Under the pieces are notes generated by a model. It was not told where the DNA came from, did not search any database, and was given only the letters and a program-made list of their open reading frames with translations. Positions 19,501 through 26,677 of a DNA stretch of 64,000 bases are shown here, in pieces. The first letter of the stretch is position 1; each line of letters starts with the position of its first letter. The position numbers were made by a program, and so were the translations under genes. Source of the DNA: Pirellulales bacterium (GTDB lineage: Bacteria; Planctomycetota; Planctomycetia; Pirellulales; DATAWG01); contig DATAWG010000099.1 in assembly GCA_036267355.1 (NCBI GenBank), positions 26,393 to 90,392 of the forward strand, in the 5' to 3' direction.

Positions 19501-20799
19501 GGCAACGTGAGCCCGGGCGTTCAAGCCCAGTTTCTCCCGGTCGGCACCGGACAGGTCCGCAGCGGAAGCAATCAGAAAAATGGCTACGCCGGCCCGGGCG
19601 GAGCGGGGGGCGGCAATCAAGCCGACTTCGATTCGCTGATCGAACTGATCACGTCGACCGTCAGCCCGCAAAGCTGGGACAGCAACGGCGGCGCCGGCTC
19701 GATCGCTCCGTTCAACACGAATCTGACGCTGGTCGTCAGCCAGACGCAGGAAATCCACGAGCAAATCGCCGACCTGCTCCAACAATTGCGCCGCCTGCAA
19801 GATCTGCAAGTGACGATCGAAGTGCGGTTTATCACCCTCGACGACGACTATTTCGAAAAGATCGGCGTCGACTTCAACTTCGATATTCCAACGAATGCCA
19901 CCAACGGCGCGATCGCCTTCAATGGGGCCTCGACCCAGCAAAGCCAGGTGATCGGCTTGAACTCGACCAGCTCCGCCACGTCCGGCTTCACCTCCACGCC
20001 GACCGGCTCGATCAATTTCAACCAGAACGGCATCGCCAACGCCAACATCCCGGCCTTCACGGGCCTGACGGTGGACACCACGCCCGCCTCGTTCGGCTTC
20101 GCGATCCTTAGCGACATCCAGGCCTTCTTCCTGGTGCAAGCGCTGTTGGGCGACGATCGATCGAACGTGTTGCAGGCGCCGAAGGTGACGCTATTCAACG
20201 GCCAGCAGGCGTTCGTCTCCGACACCTCGCAAGAGCCGTTCGTCACGAGCGTCGTGCCGGTGGTCGGCGATTTTGCCGCCGCACAACAGCCGGTGATCAC
20301 CGTGCTCTCGGAAGGCACGTCGCTGACGGTGCAGGCCGTGGTTTCGCCCGACAATCGATTCGTGCGGCTCACGGTGGTTCCGTTCTTCAGCCAGATCGGC
20401 AACGTGCAGACGTTCCAATTCACCGGCTCGACCAGCACCACCAACTCGGCCAGCACCGCGGCGAACACGACCGCCACCTCCACGAGCGCGGCGACCGGCG
20501 CGACGACCGTCAATTCCGGCACGACGGTGCAATTGCCGACGTTCAACTTCGTCACGGTAACAACGACGGTGAGTGTGCCCGACGGCGGCACCGTGCTGCT
20601 GGGCGGCATCAAGCGACTCAGCGAAGGCCGCAGCGAACGTGGCGTGCCGATCCTCAGCGACATTCCCTACATCAATCGCTTGTTCCGCAATACGGCCGTC
20701 GGCCGCACCACGGAAAGCCTGATGATGATGGTCACGCCCCGAATCATCATCCAGGAAGAGGAAGAAACGAAGCTCATGGGCACCACGACGCCTCCGTGA
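16570..20799 (+). CDS. Secretin (PilQ/GspD superfamily) with long TPR-like N-terminal region
   Basis: A 1409-residue outer-membrane secretin. ATG 16570 has GGAG only one base upstream. An in-frame TTG at 16576 sits 7 bp from the same GGAG and is the better-spaced start. Either way a signal peptide follows (RIVGTLLFLAGSSAGVARA). Residues ~50-780 hold repeated helical units (LIRQARAAIGRGELNLAEQL, LLFRQGEKALTDGNRAEAM) in Pro/Gly/Gln-rich linkers. A secretin-N/STN-like region starts near 840 (SLKFKQAPLSEVLDYLKKI, IDLTRDIQLKSALALILQPL). Then come IEVRFITLDDDYFEKIGVDF and the pore signature VPDGGTVLLGGIKR, GVPILSDIPYINRLFR and MMMVTPRIIIQEE. Ordinary PilQ is ~700 residues, so the TPR-rich N-terminus is extra. 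It ends the pilMNOPQ-like series. Confidence 0.92.
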   Translation: MGLNTTSKRIVGTLLFLAGSSAGVARAVPPMGLVQTYLVAAAIGDDATDVGQADNLLRQARNAMQQRNWQLADSFIARAEALNPKYGLFHSGDTPKKCRADYNRSLGLNPDGTSTSSIPPVSLGKAQDPFAGRDNSQPAAPGDAAYASPSQSQSGFSSVAQGGAPAQYVPADSTAAPGYPAGGGYPSTGMPSFNLPATSAPDVASQNPPTSAAQSQSFAPSTDAAARYKCDALLKGARKALAQGDARRAATELEQARATGVAYGPMEDSPAKVDSLMNRYNNLMAQQNQSNTEGYRHEYAGLLMEESKGLLAWREYDDAERLASDAQNMGVQYNPVEQHPDALLQEIAAERRGGGNGAPSTINLMAVEAMPMHPVPGQTANGGGDDKQHAAELIRQARAAIGRGELNLAEQLARQASGFARDSAFGPQEDQPALVLLDIQMARRNNPSGVVMAGGAQASDTQGNGYVTRSIYDPNSDPTRNVPAAMAMAPTVQLAADPNALQAVESVPPGASRAVPANPVPANPMPSAPNGENAPEALLLFRQGEKALTDGNRAEAMRLFRLAYVHQEQLDPATRARLQDHLQMLYVSPRPATNGGMLDAAAAHQRMLADKISADISRAQNSAHGLQAREPRKGLELLQQQRLQIVAIPDLDPQYRQAFLRRIDASIEEMQVYIQRHLAQIELDEHNAAVHKEVDDRRNAKLEIGEKLASLVDDYNKAIDERRFPQAELIAKRAAEIDPNNAVVHQMVTVSKMLRREALDLDIRGKKEDGFNTAMQEVDESAEPFTGDSFKFGSRPDWLALTDRRKRLMAEGDTHRSPGDLDIEQKLTMPVSLKFKQAPLSEVLDYLKKITQVNMYIDAEGLKAEGVSGDEPVSIDLTRDIQLKSALALILQPLHLNYVIKDEVLKITSEDQRHGQVYTKSYPVADLVIPIPNFSPDGRQGINAALREGYDRIGYGGASGGAFGAGTMGALAGDPKGGNVSPGVQAQFLPVGTGQVRSGSNQKNGYAGPGGAGGGNQADFDSLIELITSTVSPQSWDSNGGAGSIAPFNTNLTLVVSQTQEIHEQIADLLQQLRRLQDLQVTIEVRFITLDDDYFEKIGVDFNFDIPTNATNGAIAFNGASTQQSQVIGLNSTSSATSGFTSTPTGSINFNQNGIANANIPAFTGLTVDTTPASFGFAILSDIQAFFLVQALLGDDRSNVLQAPKVTLFNGQQAFVSDTSQEPFVTSVVPVVGDFAAAQQPVITVLSEGTSLTVQAVVSPDNRFVRLTVVPFFSQIGNVQTFQFTGSTSTTNSASTAANTTATSTSAATGATTVNSGTTVQLPTFNFVTVTTTVSVPDGGTVLLGGIKRLSEGRSERGVPILSDIPYINRLFRNTAVGRTTESLMMMVTPRIIIQEEEETKLMGTTTPP

Positions 20800-20822
20800 G
20801 CCGCGTAGCGAATTTGCGGCGG

Positions 20823-20889
20823 AGCGTGAAACCGCAAGCGACTTGCCCTCTCAAACGGCAAGGACAAACGCTTGCGGTTTCGCGCGTCT
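20823..20889. repeat. Hairpin repeat, family B copy 2
   Basis: GCGTGAAACCGCAAGCG near the left and CGCTTGCGGTTTCGCGC at the right form a long stem. It starts 24 bp after the secretin stop. The inner loop carries CTTGCC and GGCAAG arms. A role as terminator or RNA-stabilising stem-loop for the pil-like operon is plausible but inferred. Confidence 0.8.
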
Positions 20890-20960
20890 GGCATTAGCAT
20901 TCCCGATGCGTGCTGCGGTGTTCATATTCCGGCATTCTTTCCCGACCATTGGTCGCTCTC

Positions 20961-21362
20961 ATGAACGCCCGCTGGTGGATTATCGTTGGCGCCGTGTTGG
21001 CCGCGGCCGCGGTTTTGGCGGGAGCGTTCGGCGCTCACGGTCTGAAGCAGCGCGTGAAGACCGGCCTCATGACGGCGGAAAAGCTCGAGGTGTTCGACAC
21101 CGCCGCGCGGAATCAGATGATTCATGCGATCGGCCTGATTCTCGTCGGGCTCGCGCTGCGTGCGGGCGGGCCATCGATGGCGGCCCAAATTGCCGGCGCA
21201 GCGTTTCTGCTCGGCATCGTGCTGTTTTGCGGATGGCTGTATGCCAACGCACTATCGGGGAATGTCGCGCTGCCGCTTTTGGCGCCGATCGGCGGACTGT
21301 CGTTCGTCGTCGGCTGGATCGCGCTGGCGGTTGCGGCGTGGGGTTGGACCGCGGCGCGGTGA
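20961..21362 (+). CDS. DUF423 family small membrane protein
   Basis: A 133-residue protein from ATG 20961. An earlier in-frame ATG at 20910 would add 17 residues that spoil the typical start. It begins MNARWWIIVGAVLAAAAVLA and continues with GAFGAHGLKQR, the hallmark of the DUF423/YgdD family. Four hydrophobic helices span nearly the whole length. AARNQMIHAIGLILVG is also family-typical. Function unknown in all bacteria. It stands alone between two family B hairpins. Confidence 0.88.
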   Translation: MNARWWIIVGAVLAAAAVLAGAFGAHGLKQRVKTGLMTAEKLEVFDTAARNQMIHAIGLILVGLALRAGGPSMAAQIAGAAFLLGIVLFCGWLYANALSGNVALPLLAPIGGLSFVVGWIALAVAAWGWTAAR

Positions 21363-21371
21363 ATCTTGCAT

Positions 21372-21440
21372 CGACGCGCGAAACCGCAAGCGAGCACCAA
21401 TGCCGGTCGAGTGGGTGGCTCGCTTGCGGTTTCGCGCCTC
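21372..21440. repeat. Hairpin repeat, family B copy 3
   Basis: The most regular copy. GACGCGCGAAACCGCAAGCG and GCTCGCTTGCGGTTTCGCGC form the two arms. It starts 9 bp after the DUF423 stop and sits between convergent genes, so it could serve as a bidirectional terminator. Confidence 0.8.
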
Positions 21441-21465
21441 GGCGGTTGCCTCCGCCGCGTGCGGC

Positions 21466-22341
21466 TTACAACGCCGCCGCGTTGCCGATTCTTGCCGTCA
21501 TGGCATCGCGCACCAGCCACCACGCGATCCGCGGGTTCCGCTTCAACTGCGACAAGCAGTAGGGAAGATAGGCCTTGCCGTACGGCAAATAAATCCGTGC
21601 CGGCACGCCGAATTCATGGGCCAAATGGATCTGTCGCGTCAGCGGCAAGCCATAAAGCAACTCGAGCGTGGCCGGTGTGCCGAGCGACGACAAGCGTTCG
21701 AGTGCGGCACGAGCCGTGCCCAAATCGTGGCTCGCCACCGCGACCGTTCGCGCCCGACCGGCGAGCCGTTCGATGATCGCCTCGAATCCGCGTCGCGGGT
21801 CGAGCCGCGGGTCGGTCGGATCGGGCCATTGCCCTTTCACGACCCGCACAGCCAACCCGCGGCGGGCGGCCCAATCCGCATCGTCGGGGCTGCGCCGCCA
21901 TCGGGCCGGCAGCGTGCAGCCGATGTCGGCATTTTGTCGCAGCGCGGAATCCACCGCCGCCCAAGTTCGATCGACCGATTCGGGCCCCATTGCGTCGAAG
22001 TGCAGCCGAACCTGCAATCGCACCGCCTCGCGTACCAGCGACTCCAGGATCGGAGTGGAATAACCGAGCGAAGGAAATTTGATCGACAGATACGTGTCGC
22101 GGCCCAATGCACCCAGTGCTTCGAGCGCTTCGTGATACGCGGCAAAAACATTCGAGGGCTCCGAACCGACGGCGTCCCAATAGCCCATCGTCGACCGCAG
22201 GCCCCGAGCAGCCAGTCGATCGGCGAGCGCCAACGCTTCGTCCAGTTCGCTCCCGGCGATATACGATTTCGCCGCCCGTCGGGCTAGCGCATGCAGGGGC
22301 GCTTTGGCGGCCTTGGTCAGTCGATGCACGAAATTGCCCAT
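21466..22341 (-). CDS. Proline dehydrogenase-like flavoenzyme
   Basis: A 291-residue (beta/alpha)8-barrel protein of the PRODH family, which oxidises proline to 1-pyrroline-5-carboxylate with FAD. Visible motifs: YLSIKFPSLGYS, VRLHFDAMGPESVDRTW, LAVRVVKGQWPDP (the conserved Arg-Val-Val-Lys-Gly strand), TVAVASHDL (where ATHN is usual), LELLYGLP and a C-terminal RIYLPYGKAYLPY. The length fits single-domain bacterial PRODH (~300). The FAD- and substrate-binding Arg pair of the C-terminal helix is not cleanly preserved, so the substrate could differ from proline. It starts 11 bp after the stop of the upstream GNAT-like gene, hence one operon. No P5C dehydrogenase gene is nearby. Confidence 0.78.
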   Translation of the reverse strand: MGNFVHRLTKAAKAPLHALARRAAKSYIAGSELDEALALADRLAARGLRSTMGYWDAVGSEPSNVFAAYHEALEALGALGRDTYLSIKFPSLGYSTPILESLVREAVRLQVRLHFDAMGPESVDRTWAAVDSALRQNADIGCTLPARWRRSPDDADWAARRGLAVRVVKGQWPDPTDPRLDPRRGFEAIIERLAGRARTVAVASHDLGTARAALERLSSLGTPATLELLYGLPLTRQIHLAHEFGVPARIYLPYGKAYLPYCLSQLKRNPRIAWWLVRDAMTARIGNAAAL

Positions 22342-22352
22342 CGCTTCACTCT

Positions 22353-23699
22353 CTACCCGGATGTTGGTCGCTCGTCGGCGTCAGCGGCGGTCGTTTCCGA
22401 GGATGCTGGCGGGCTTGCGTCGCCGTCGGCTCGGGCTGCCGCCCCGCGAAACCGCCCGCGCCACCGCTGCAAGGCCGCGGTCGATCGACGGCGGGCAACC
22501 GTGACGGTGTCGGCGGCGAACGCCGCAGCGCCGCGCAAGCCAAATGGATACAGCCGCAGCGAGACACAGCGATGCTCTTCTTGCGTCCAGACCTGCGTCC
22601 ACGGCTCGACGGTGCCGAGAAACTCATAGGCTGAGAGCTTTTGGCGGACGGCATGCCGGATCGTTTCGCCGAGCAACAGCGTGCCGGGCGAGCAATCGGC
22701 CCACGCCGGGTCGAAACCGATCTTCAACAACCACCAGCGGCCGGCTTCTTCCGTGGCGATTTGCATGGCGACTGGTTGGTGTCCGATCCAGAGCAGGCCG
22801 ATTCGCAGCGTGCCGGCCTTCGCCGCCCAATCGGCGAAGCGACGCAAATGACCCCCGCGAAGCGGATCGCAGGCCAATGCCGTTCCGGCCTCCCCCTTCC
22901 ACGAACGAGCCTCGATGTCGTAGGCGATTTTCAGCAGTTCGTCGAGTTGATCGCTTGCAGGCGCGAGCACCTCGGCACGCACTTCGCCATCGCGCTCGGC
23001 GCGCCGCTTCGCGCGCCGATAGTCGGATCGCCGCCGCGAACTCAAATGGCCTTCCGGCGACTGCCAACTCTCGTCCAACGTGATGAAAGGGCAGCTCGCT
23101 TGAGGCCTGACGACGACGATCGCCCGGCCACGGCTTGCTGTTCGTAGCGCTTCGATGGTCGGCGAATCTTCGGGCATGCGGCCCAAGAGCAACGGTTGCC
23201 GCAGCCGCACGATTGCGTCGGCCAGTGCGCCGAGTGCCTCGCGGTCGGTGTACACGAAGTCGGCCGGTTCGTTCAACCGCCCGACGCCCAACATTTCCCA
23301 TCGGGCGGCGCCCCAACCGATTGGTCGAGCTAGCGGTGCGACGCCGCGCAGCACGCCGTCGCCATCGACTGCCATAACGATTTGCGGCGCTTGTTCATCG
23401 GCCAGCGTGGTGGCGGCGGCCAGCGTCCAGCCGAAGCTGGCCATCGGGCCGCCGCATTCGCCGCCTCCTAAAGCTTCCGAACGCAGTGCTGCGGCGGATT
23501 GAGCTCTCGTCCTGGCAGCAGCCGCCGCGCCACCCATCAATTCGCGGCCGACGATCAATGCCGCGGCTTCAAGATCGACGCTCGGCCATTTCGCTTCCAA
23601 TCCGCCGATCGCGTCGATTCCGGGGACGGTCCGAGATGTATATCCGGCGCTCGATTCGTGAGCGATCGATCGTTCGAGCAAATTGAGTGCTGTCGCCAT
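22353..23699 (-). CDS. BioF2-like GNAT acyltransferase (CelD/BcsL family)
   Basis: A 448-residue cytoplasmic protein with GGGAGG 7 bp before ATG 23699. The architecture is that of acetyltransferases assigned to the CelD/BcsL, cellulose-biosynthesis-associated group. The N-terminal half carries GGPMASFGWTLAAATTLAD. The C-terminal GNAT-like half has RRSDYRRAKRRAERDGEVRA, LRIGLLWIGHQPVAMQIA, WWLLKIGFDPAWADCSPG and AYEFLGTVEPWTQVWTQEEH. The substrate is unknown; related proteins act on envelope polysaccharides or aminoacyl groups. It is the first gene of a two-gene operon with the PRODH-like gene 11 bp downstream. The pairing does not suggest an obvious shared pathway. Confidence 0.82.
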   Translation of the reverse strand: MATALNLLERSIAHESSAGYTSRTVPGIDAIGGLEAKWPSVDLEAAALIVGRELMGGAAAAARTRAQSAAALRSEALGGGECGGPMASFGWTLAAATTLADEQAPQIVMAVDGDGVLRGVAPLARPIGWGAARWEMLGVGRLNEPADFVYTDREALGALADAIVRLRQPLLLGRMPEDSPTIEALRTASRGRAIVVVRPQASCPFITLDESWQSPEGHLSSRRRSDYRRAKRRAERDGEVRAEVLAPASDQLDELLKIAYDIEARSWKGEAGTALACDPLRGGHLRRFADWAAKAGTLRIGLLWIGHQPVAMQIATEEAGRWWLLKIGFDPAWADCSPGTLLLGETIRHAVRQKLSAYEFLGTVEPWTQVWTQEEHRCVSLRLYPFGLRGAAAFAADTVTVARRRSTAALQRWRGRFRGAAARADGDASPPASSETTAADADERPTSG

Positions 23700-24140
23700 C
23701 GACTGCCTCCCGTCTGACGCTTGCCGGCCGACGCAAAGTATGCCCTCACAGCCACTCTACGTCGCGCCGGCGATGCGGCAACCGATCCCGGAGCATGTGT
23801 GACGATGATGCCGATGCTGCGAGTCGCGCGGCCCGCGACGGGGTTTGGTTTTTTGCAAGCGGTTGGCGGTCGGGCCGCCCCAGCGATTGGCGGTCGGCCC
23901 GCCCCAGCGATTGGCGGTCGGCCGCCCCAACACGTTCGGGCCGTGCTCCGTTGCCAACTCCACGCTAGCCCGCAACGTCAGCGAGGGAGGCCTCCAAGCG
24001 GAAGCGACAATTTGAACGCCCCCCGCGGAGCCGTTAGGATAGGGGAATTGCCGACGGCGGCAATTTTTTTCCGCGAAAACCAAATAATCGGCGCCTGCTG
24101 CGCATCTAATAAGGTAAAGCGGGCGCGACGGGGGCTTGCC
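23700..24140. other. Divergent spacer with tandem repeat, upstream of the ECF sigma gene
   Basis: About 440 bp between the divergent BioF2-like and sigma genes. It carries a 24-bp tandem repeat at 23859-23929 and a GCCCGCAACGTCAGCGAGGG stretch at 23968-23987 related to the family D repeat seen at 59653. The frame leading into the sigma gene is open here, but its translation is repetitive and Arg/Ala/Pro-rich, so it is not taken as coding. Confidence 0.5.
23859..23929 (+). repeat. 24-bp tandem repeat, three copies
   Basis: Three head-to-tail units of the form GCGATTGGCGGTCGGCCCGC plus CCCA. The first starts GCGGTTGG and the last lacks one C. It lies about 210 bp before the sigma-factor start. 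Confidence 0.75.
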
Positions 24141-24734
24141 TTGAGTTGGGCGGATGAGTGCAAGATCGATCCGCAGGTGGTCGCCGGGCTTTATTTGGAG
24201 CACGCCGACGCGCTACGCCGCTTCGTCGTCGGAGTGCTCGGCAATCGGGTGGCCGGCAGTGGAATGGCCGGCAGTGGAATAGCTGGCAGCGCCGAGTCAG
24301 CCGCCGATGTGCTGCATGCCACGTTCGCCAAGCTCGTCGAGCATGGCCACACCGTTCGCGAAGAGGGACATAAAAGTTGGCTGTTTAGCGTCGCGTATCA
24401 CGAGGCACTGGCGCTTCGTCGCCGGCGTGCGGTCGAAGTGAATGCGGTCCGCCGGATCGCGGCCGATGGCTTGGCGGAGCAAGGACGACGGGATTTTGGC
24501 GGCATCCAGACTGCCGAGGAGCGTCTGATACGCTGGGAAACCGTCGAACGGGTTCGCCGCGCGATCGAGCAATTGCCGGCCGAGCAACGGCAAGTCGTGC
24601 GGATGCGGATTACCGACCAAAAGAAATTTGCCGAGATCGCCCGGGAATTGCAACTGCCGCTGGGAACGGTGCTCAGCCGGATGCAGTTGGCCCTGGCAAA
24701 GCTGCGAAAAAGCCTTGCCGACGAGCAGAACTGA
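24141..24734 (+). CDS. ECF-type RNA polymerase sigma factor
   Basis: About 197 residues from a proposed TTG start at 24141 (preceded by GGGGG), where recognisable sigma sequence begins; no in-frame ATG fits. Region 2: VAGLYLEHADALRRFVVGVL, then ADVLHATFAKLVEHG and SWLFSVAYHEALALRRRRAV. Region 4: ERVRRAIEQLPAEQRQVVRM, FAEIARELQLPLGTVLSRMQ and a closing LALAKLRKSL, the -35-recognition helix-turn-helix. Between regions 2.1 and 2.2 is an unusual Gly/Ser-rich insert from a short repeated DNA unit (GGCAGTGGAAT, 24249-24292). The next gene looks like its anti-sigma factor, so a membrane-controlled sigma/anti-sigma pair is inferred. Confidence 0.85.
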   Translation: MSWADECKIDPQVVAGLYLEHADALRRFVVGVLGNRVAGSGMAGSGIAGSAESAADVLHATFAKLVEHGHTVREEGHKSWLFSVAYHEALALRRRRAVEVNAVRRIAADGLAEQGRRDFGGIQTAEERLIRWETVERVRRAIEQLPAEQRQVVRMRITDQKKFAEIARELQLPLGTVLSRMQLALAKLRKSLADEQN

Positions 24735-24913
24735 GAGCGTGTCAAAGAATGGGATTGGCTCCGACCTTGATTCAGGAAAACCCGAAAAAAAGCGGCGGTC
24801 GTGAGGCGCCTGTCGCCATTCTTCACATTTGCCATTCTTCACATTTTTGAGCGATTGAACCGACTGACGAAGACAATGCTCACGCGAACCACAACAGCGG
24901 ATTAGGACGGAAT

Positions 24914-25651
24914 ATGGCTGGCGAAGAGTCGATGTCGATGGGAGATGCCGACCTGGATTTGTCGGCCTTGCGCTATCTCGGCGATGAGCTATCGTCCGTC
25001 GAGCGAGCAGAATTCGAATCGCTCTTGGCCGAAAGCCAGGAAGCGCGCGAGGCCGTCGCTGCGGCTGTGCTAATGCTCGCGGCTGTGCCGTTGGCGACTG
25101 ACGCCGGCTCGCTACGACAAACTCGGCCATGCGAACGGCCTGCCCGGGTCGGATTTTTGGGGCGATTGGCGCGGCGTGCGGCGTGGGCGGCGGTCGGCGC
25201 GGCGGCATGTTGTTTGGCAATCGTCGGGGTCGACGCCGCTCGAAATGTGTTGTCTGCGTCGCATCGGGCCGTTGCAACGCCGGATCAAGAAGCCCGCTCA
25301 AGCGTTTCCGGAACTAGCGGTGATCGGAATTCGCAAGCGACCGACGACTTGGCTCTCGAATGGATGAACATGGCTGCCCAAGCCGATCCTTCCGACACCG
25401 ACAAGGGCACGGACGCAATGGCTGTAGTCGGCGCGGAATCCGGTCCGGATGCGGAAAGCGTTTTGGCCGAGGCGAGCCGATTCGCGAACGGCAATTCCGC
25501 TTCCGCGGATGCTGCGTCGCCCGGCGGCTCGAACGACGCCGTCGACGAATTGATTGCTCCGAGCTGGCTTGTGGCGGCGGTAGCGCCCGCGGAGACAGCC
25601 GTTCCGCCGAACGCCAATCCTGCGTCGGGCGGTGCGCGGGCCGCCGAATAG
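24914..25651 (+). CDS. Putative membrane anti-sigma factor
   Basis: A 245-residue protein from ATG 24914 with AGGACGGA upstream. Residues ~15-60 read LSALRYLGDELSSVERAEFE, then SLLAESQEAREAVAAAV, the pattern of planctomycete anti-sigma N-termini, although no His-Cys zinc motif is present. A membrane helix lies at about residues 93-110 (AAWAAVGAAACCLAIVGV), followed by a ~130-residue low-complexity, acidic and Ala/Ser-rich periplasmic tail. It lies 179 bp after the ECF sigma gene and 30 bp before the coiled-coil protein gene. The anti-sigma role rests on context and topology. No catalytic feature is seen. Confidence 0.65.
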   Translation: MAGEESMSMGDADLDLSALRYLGDELSSVERAEFESLLAESQEAREAVAAAVLMLAAVPLATDAGSLRQTRPCERPARVGFLGRLARRAAWAAVGAAACCLAIVGVDAARNVLSASHRAVATPDQEARSSVSGTSGDRNSQATDDLALEWMNMAAQADPSDTDKGTDAMAVVGAESGPDAESVLAEASRFANGNSASADAASPGGSNDAVDELIAPSWLVAAVAPAETAVPPNANPASGGARAAE

Positions 25652-25681
25652 GTTTGGCGAGAAACGCGAGGATGGTTCGAG

Positions 25682-26503
25682 ATGGCCTATAAGACTTCAT
25701 CATGCTCCGCACGGGTGATTGCCGCGTGCTTGGCCGCATGCTTGGCGGTGGGATTGTTTGGCGTCGGGGCGATCGCGGCCGAATCGCTTGAATCGCCGTC
25801 ATCCGTACCGCAGGCCGCCAGTGCTTCGCCCAAAACCAAGCCATCGGTCGCCGGCAGACTGTCTGCTACCGGTAAGCCGGTTGCGAAGGCCGTGCAGGTG
25901 TTGATTACACCCGAGCGCGAGGCGGCCGCGTTGCAGTTTGTTCGCGAGCATCATCCGGAACTGGTCGAACTGCTGAAGAACCTGAAAATCTCGCATTCTG
26001 CGCAATATCAAGCCGCCCTGCGGCAACTTTTTCAGACGAGCGAACGGCTCGCGCGAATCCACGAAACCGATCCGCCGCGTTACGAACTCGAATTGAAGCT
26101 GTGGAAAATCAAGTCGCGAATTCAGCTTCTCGCGGCCCGGTCGAGCATGTCAAACGATCCGGAACTCGCCGTGCAGCTCAAGGCCGCACTGGAGGAGCAG
26201 GCTCAGGTGCAGCTTGCGGAATTGCAATTGGAGCGCGATCGTGTGGCCGAACGGCTGAAAACACTCGATTCGTCGGTCGAGCAATTCAAAGCGAATCGGC
26301 AGCGAAATATCGACAAGCAATTCGAAAAATTGATGGCCGACATCAATCACCGGCGCTTGCAAACCGCCGCAAGACAGGCAGAATCGACGAAAGAGCGACC
26401 GGCTGCGAATGCCGTAAAGCCCAGCGTTGCGACGAAATCCGCCCGCCCGACCACGCCGACAAGCTCCGCCGCTATCCCACCCACCGACCAAGCCCAGCCT
26501 TGA
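25682..26503 (+). CDS. Secreted coiled-coil protein, third gene of the sigma-factor cluster
   Basis: A 273-residue protein with an N-terminal signal peptide (ARVIAACLAACLAVGLFGVG, cleavage near AIAA-ES). From about residue 75 it is charged and helical: TPEREAAALQFVREHHPELV, ELKLWKIKSRIQLLAARSSM, LEEQAQVQLAELQLERDRVA, LDSSVEQFKANRQRNID. This predicts a long periplasmic coiled coil. The C-terminal 40 residues are Pro/Ala/Thr-rich. It begins 30 bp after the anti-sigma stop, so it is likely cotranscribed. Size and helix content recall Spy/CpxP-like or heavy-metal-resistance periplasmic chaperones that often accompany ECF sigma factors, but no signature is clear enough to name it. Confidence 0.7.
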   Translation: MAYKTSSCSARVIAACLAACLAVGLFGVGAIAAESLESPSSVPQAASASPKTKPSVAGRLSATGKPVAKAVQVLITPEREAAALQFVREHHPELVELLKNLKISHSAQYQAALRQLFQTSERLARIHETDPPRYELELKLWKIKSRIQLLAARSSMSNDPELAVQLKAALEEQAQVQLAELQLERDRVAERLKTLDSSVEQFKANRQRNIDKQFEKLMADINHRRLQTAARQAESTKERPAANAVKPSVATKSARPTTPTSSAAIPPTDQAQP

Positions 26504-26677
26504 TCCGATACGGATTTGATCCGTCGTGACAGTAACCCGCCTCGCCGAAAAGTCATTATCCTTGTAGAGCAGCGAGATCCGCCGGCCGGCGCGGGGCTGC
26601 GTAAGCGTGCGCTGCCCGGTGAACGGTGTCCGGCGAGCAGCGCCTGGTGAGCGGCGCCTGATGAAGGGAGTAATGCG

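Noticed and set aside
16609-20139. Two ~570-590-residue open frames antisense to the secretin
   Set aside because: The sense strand has secretin signatures throughout; the antisense products are Arg/His/Val-rich with no family match.
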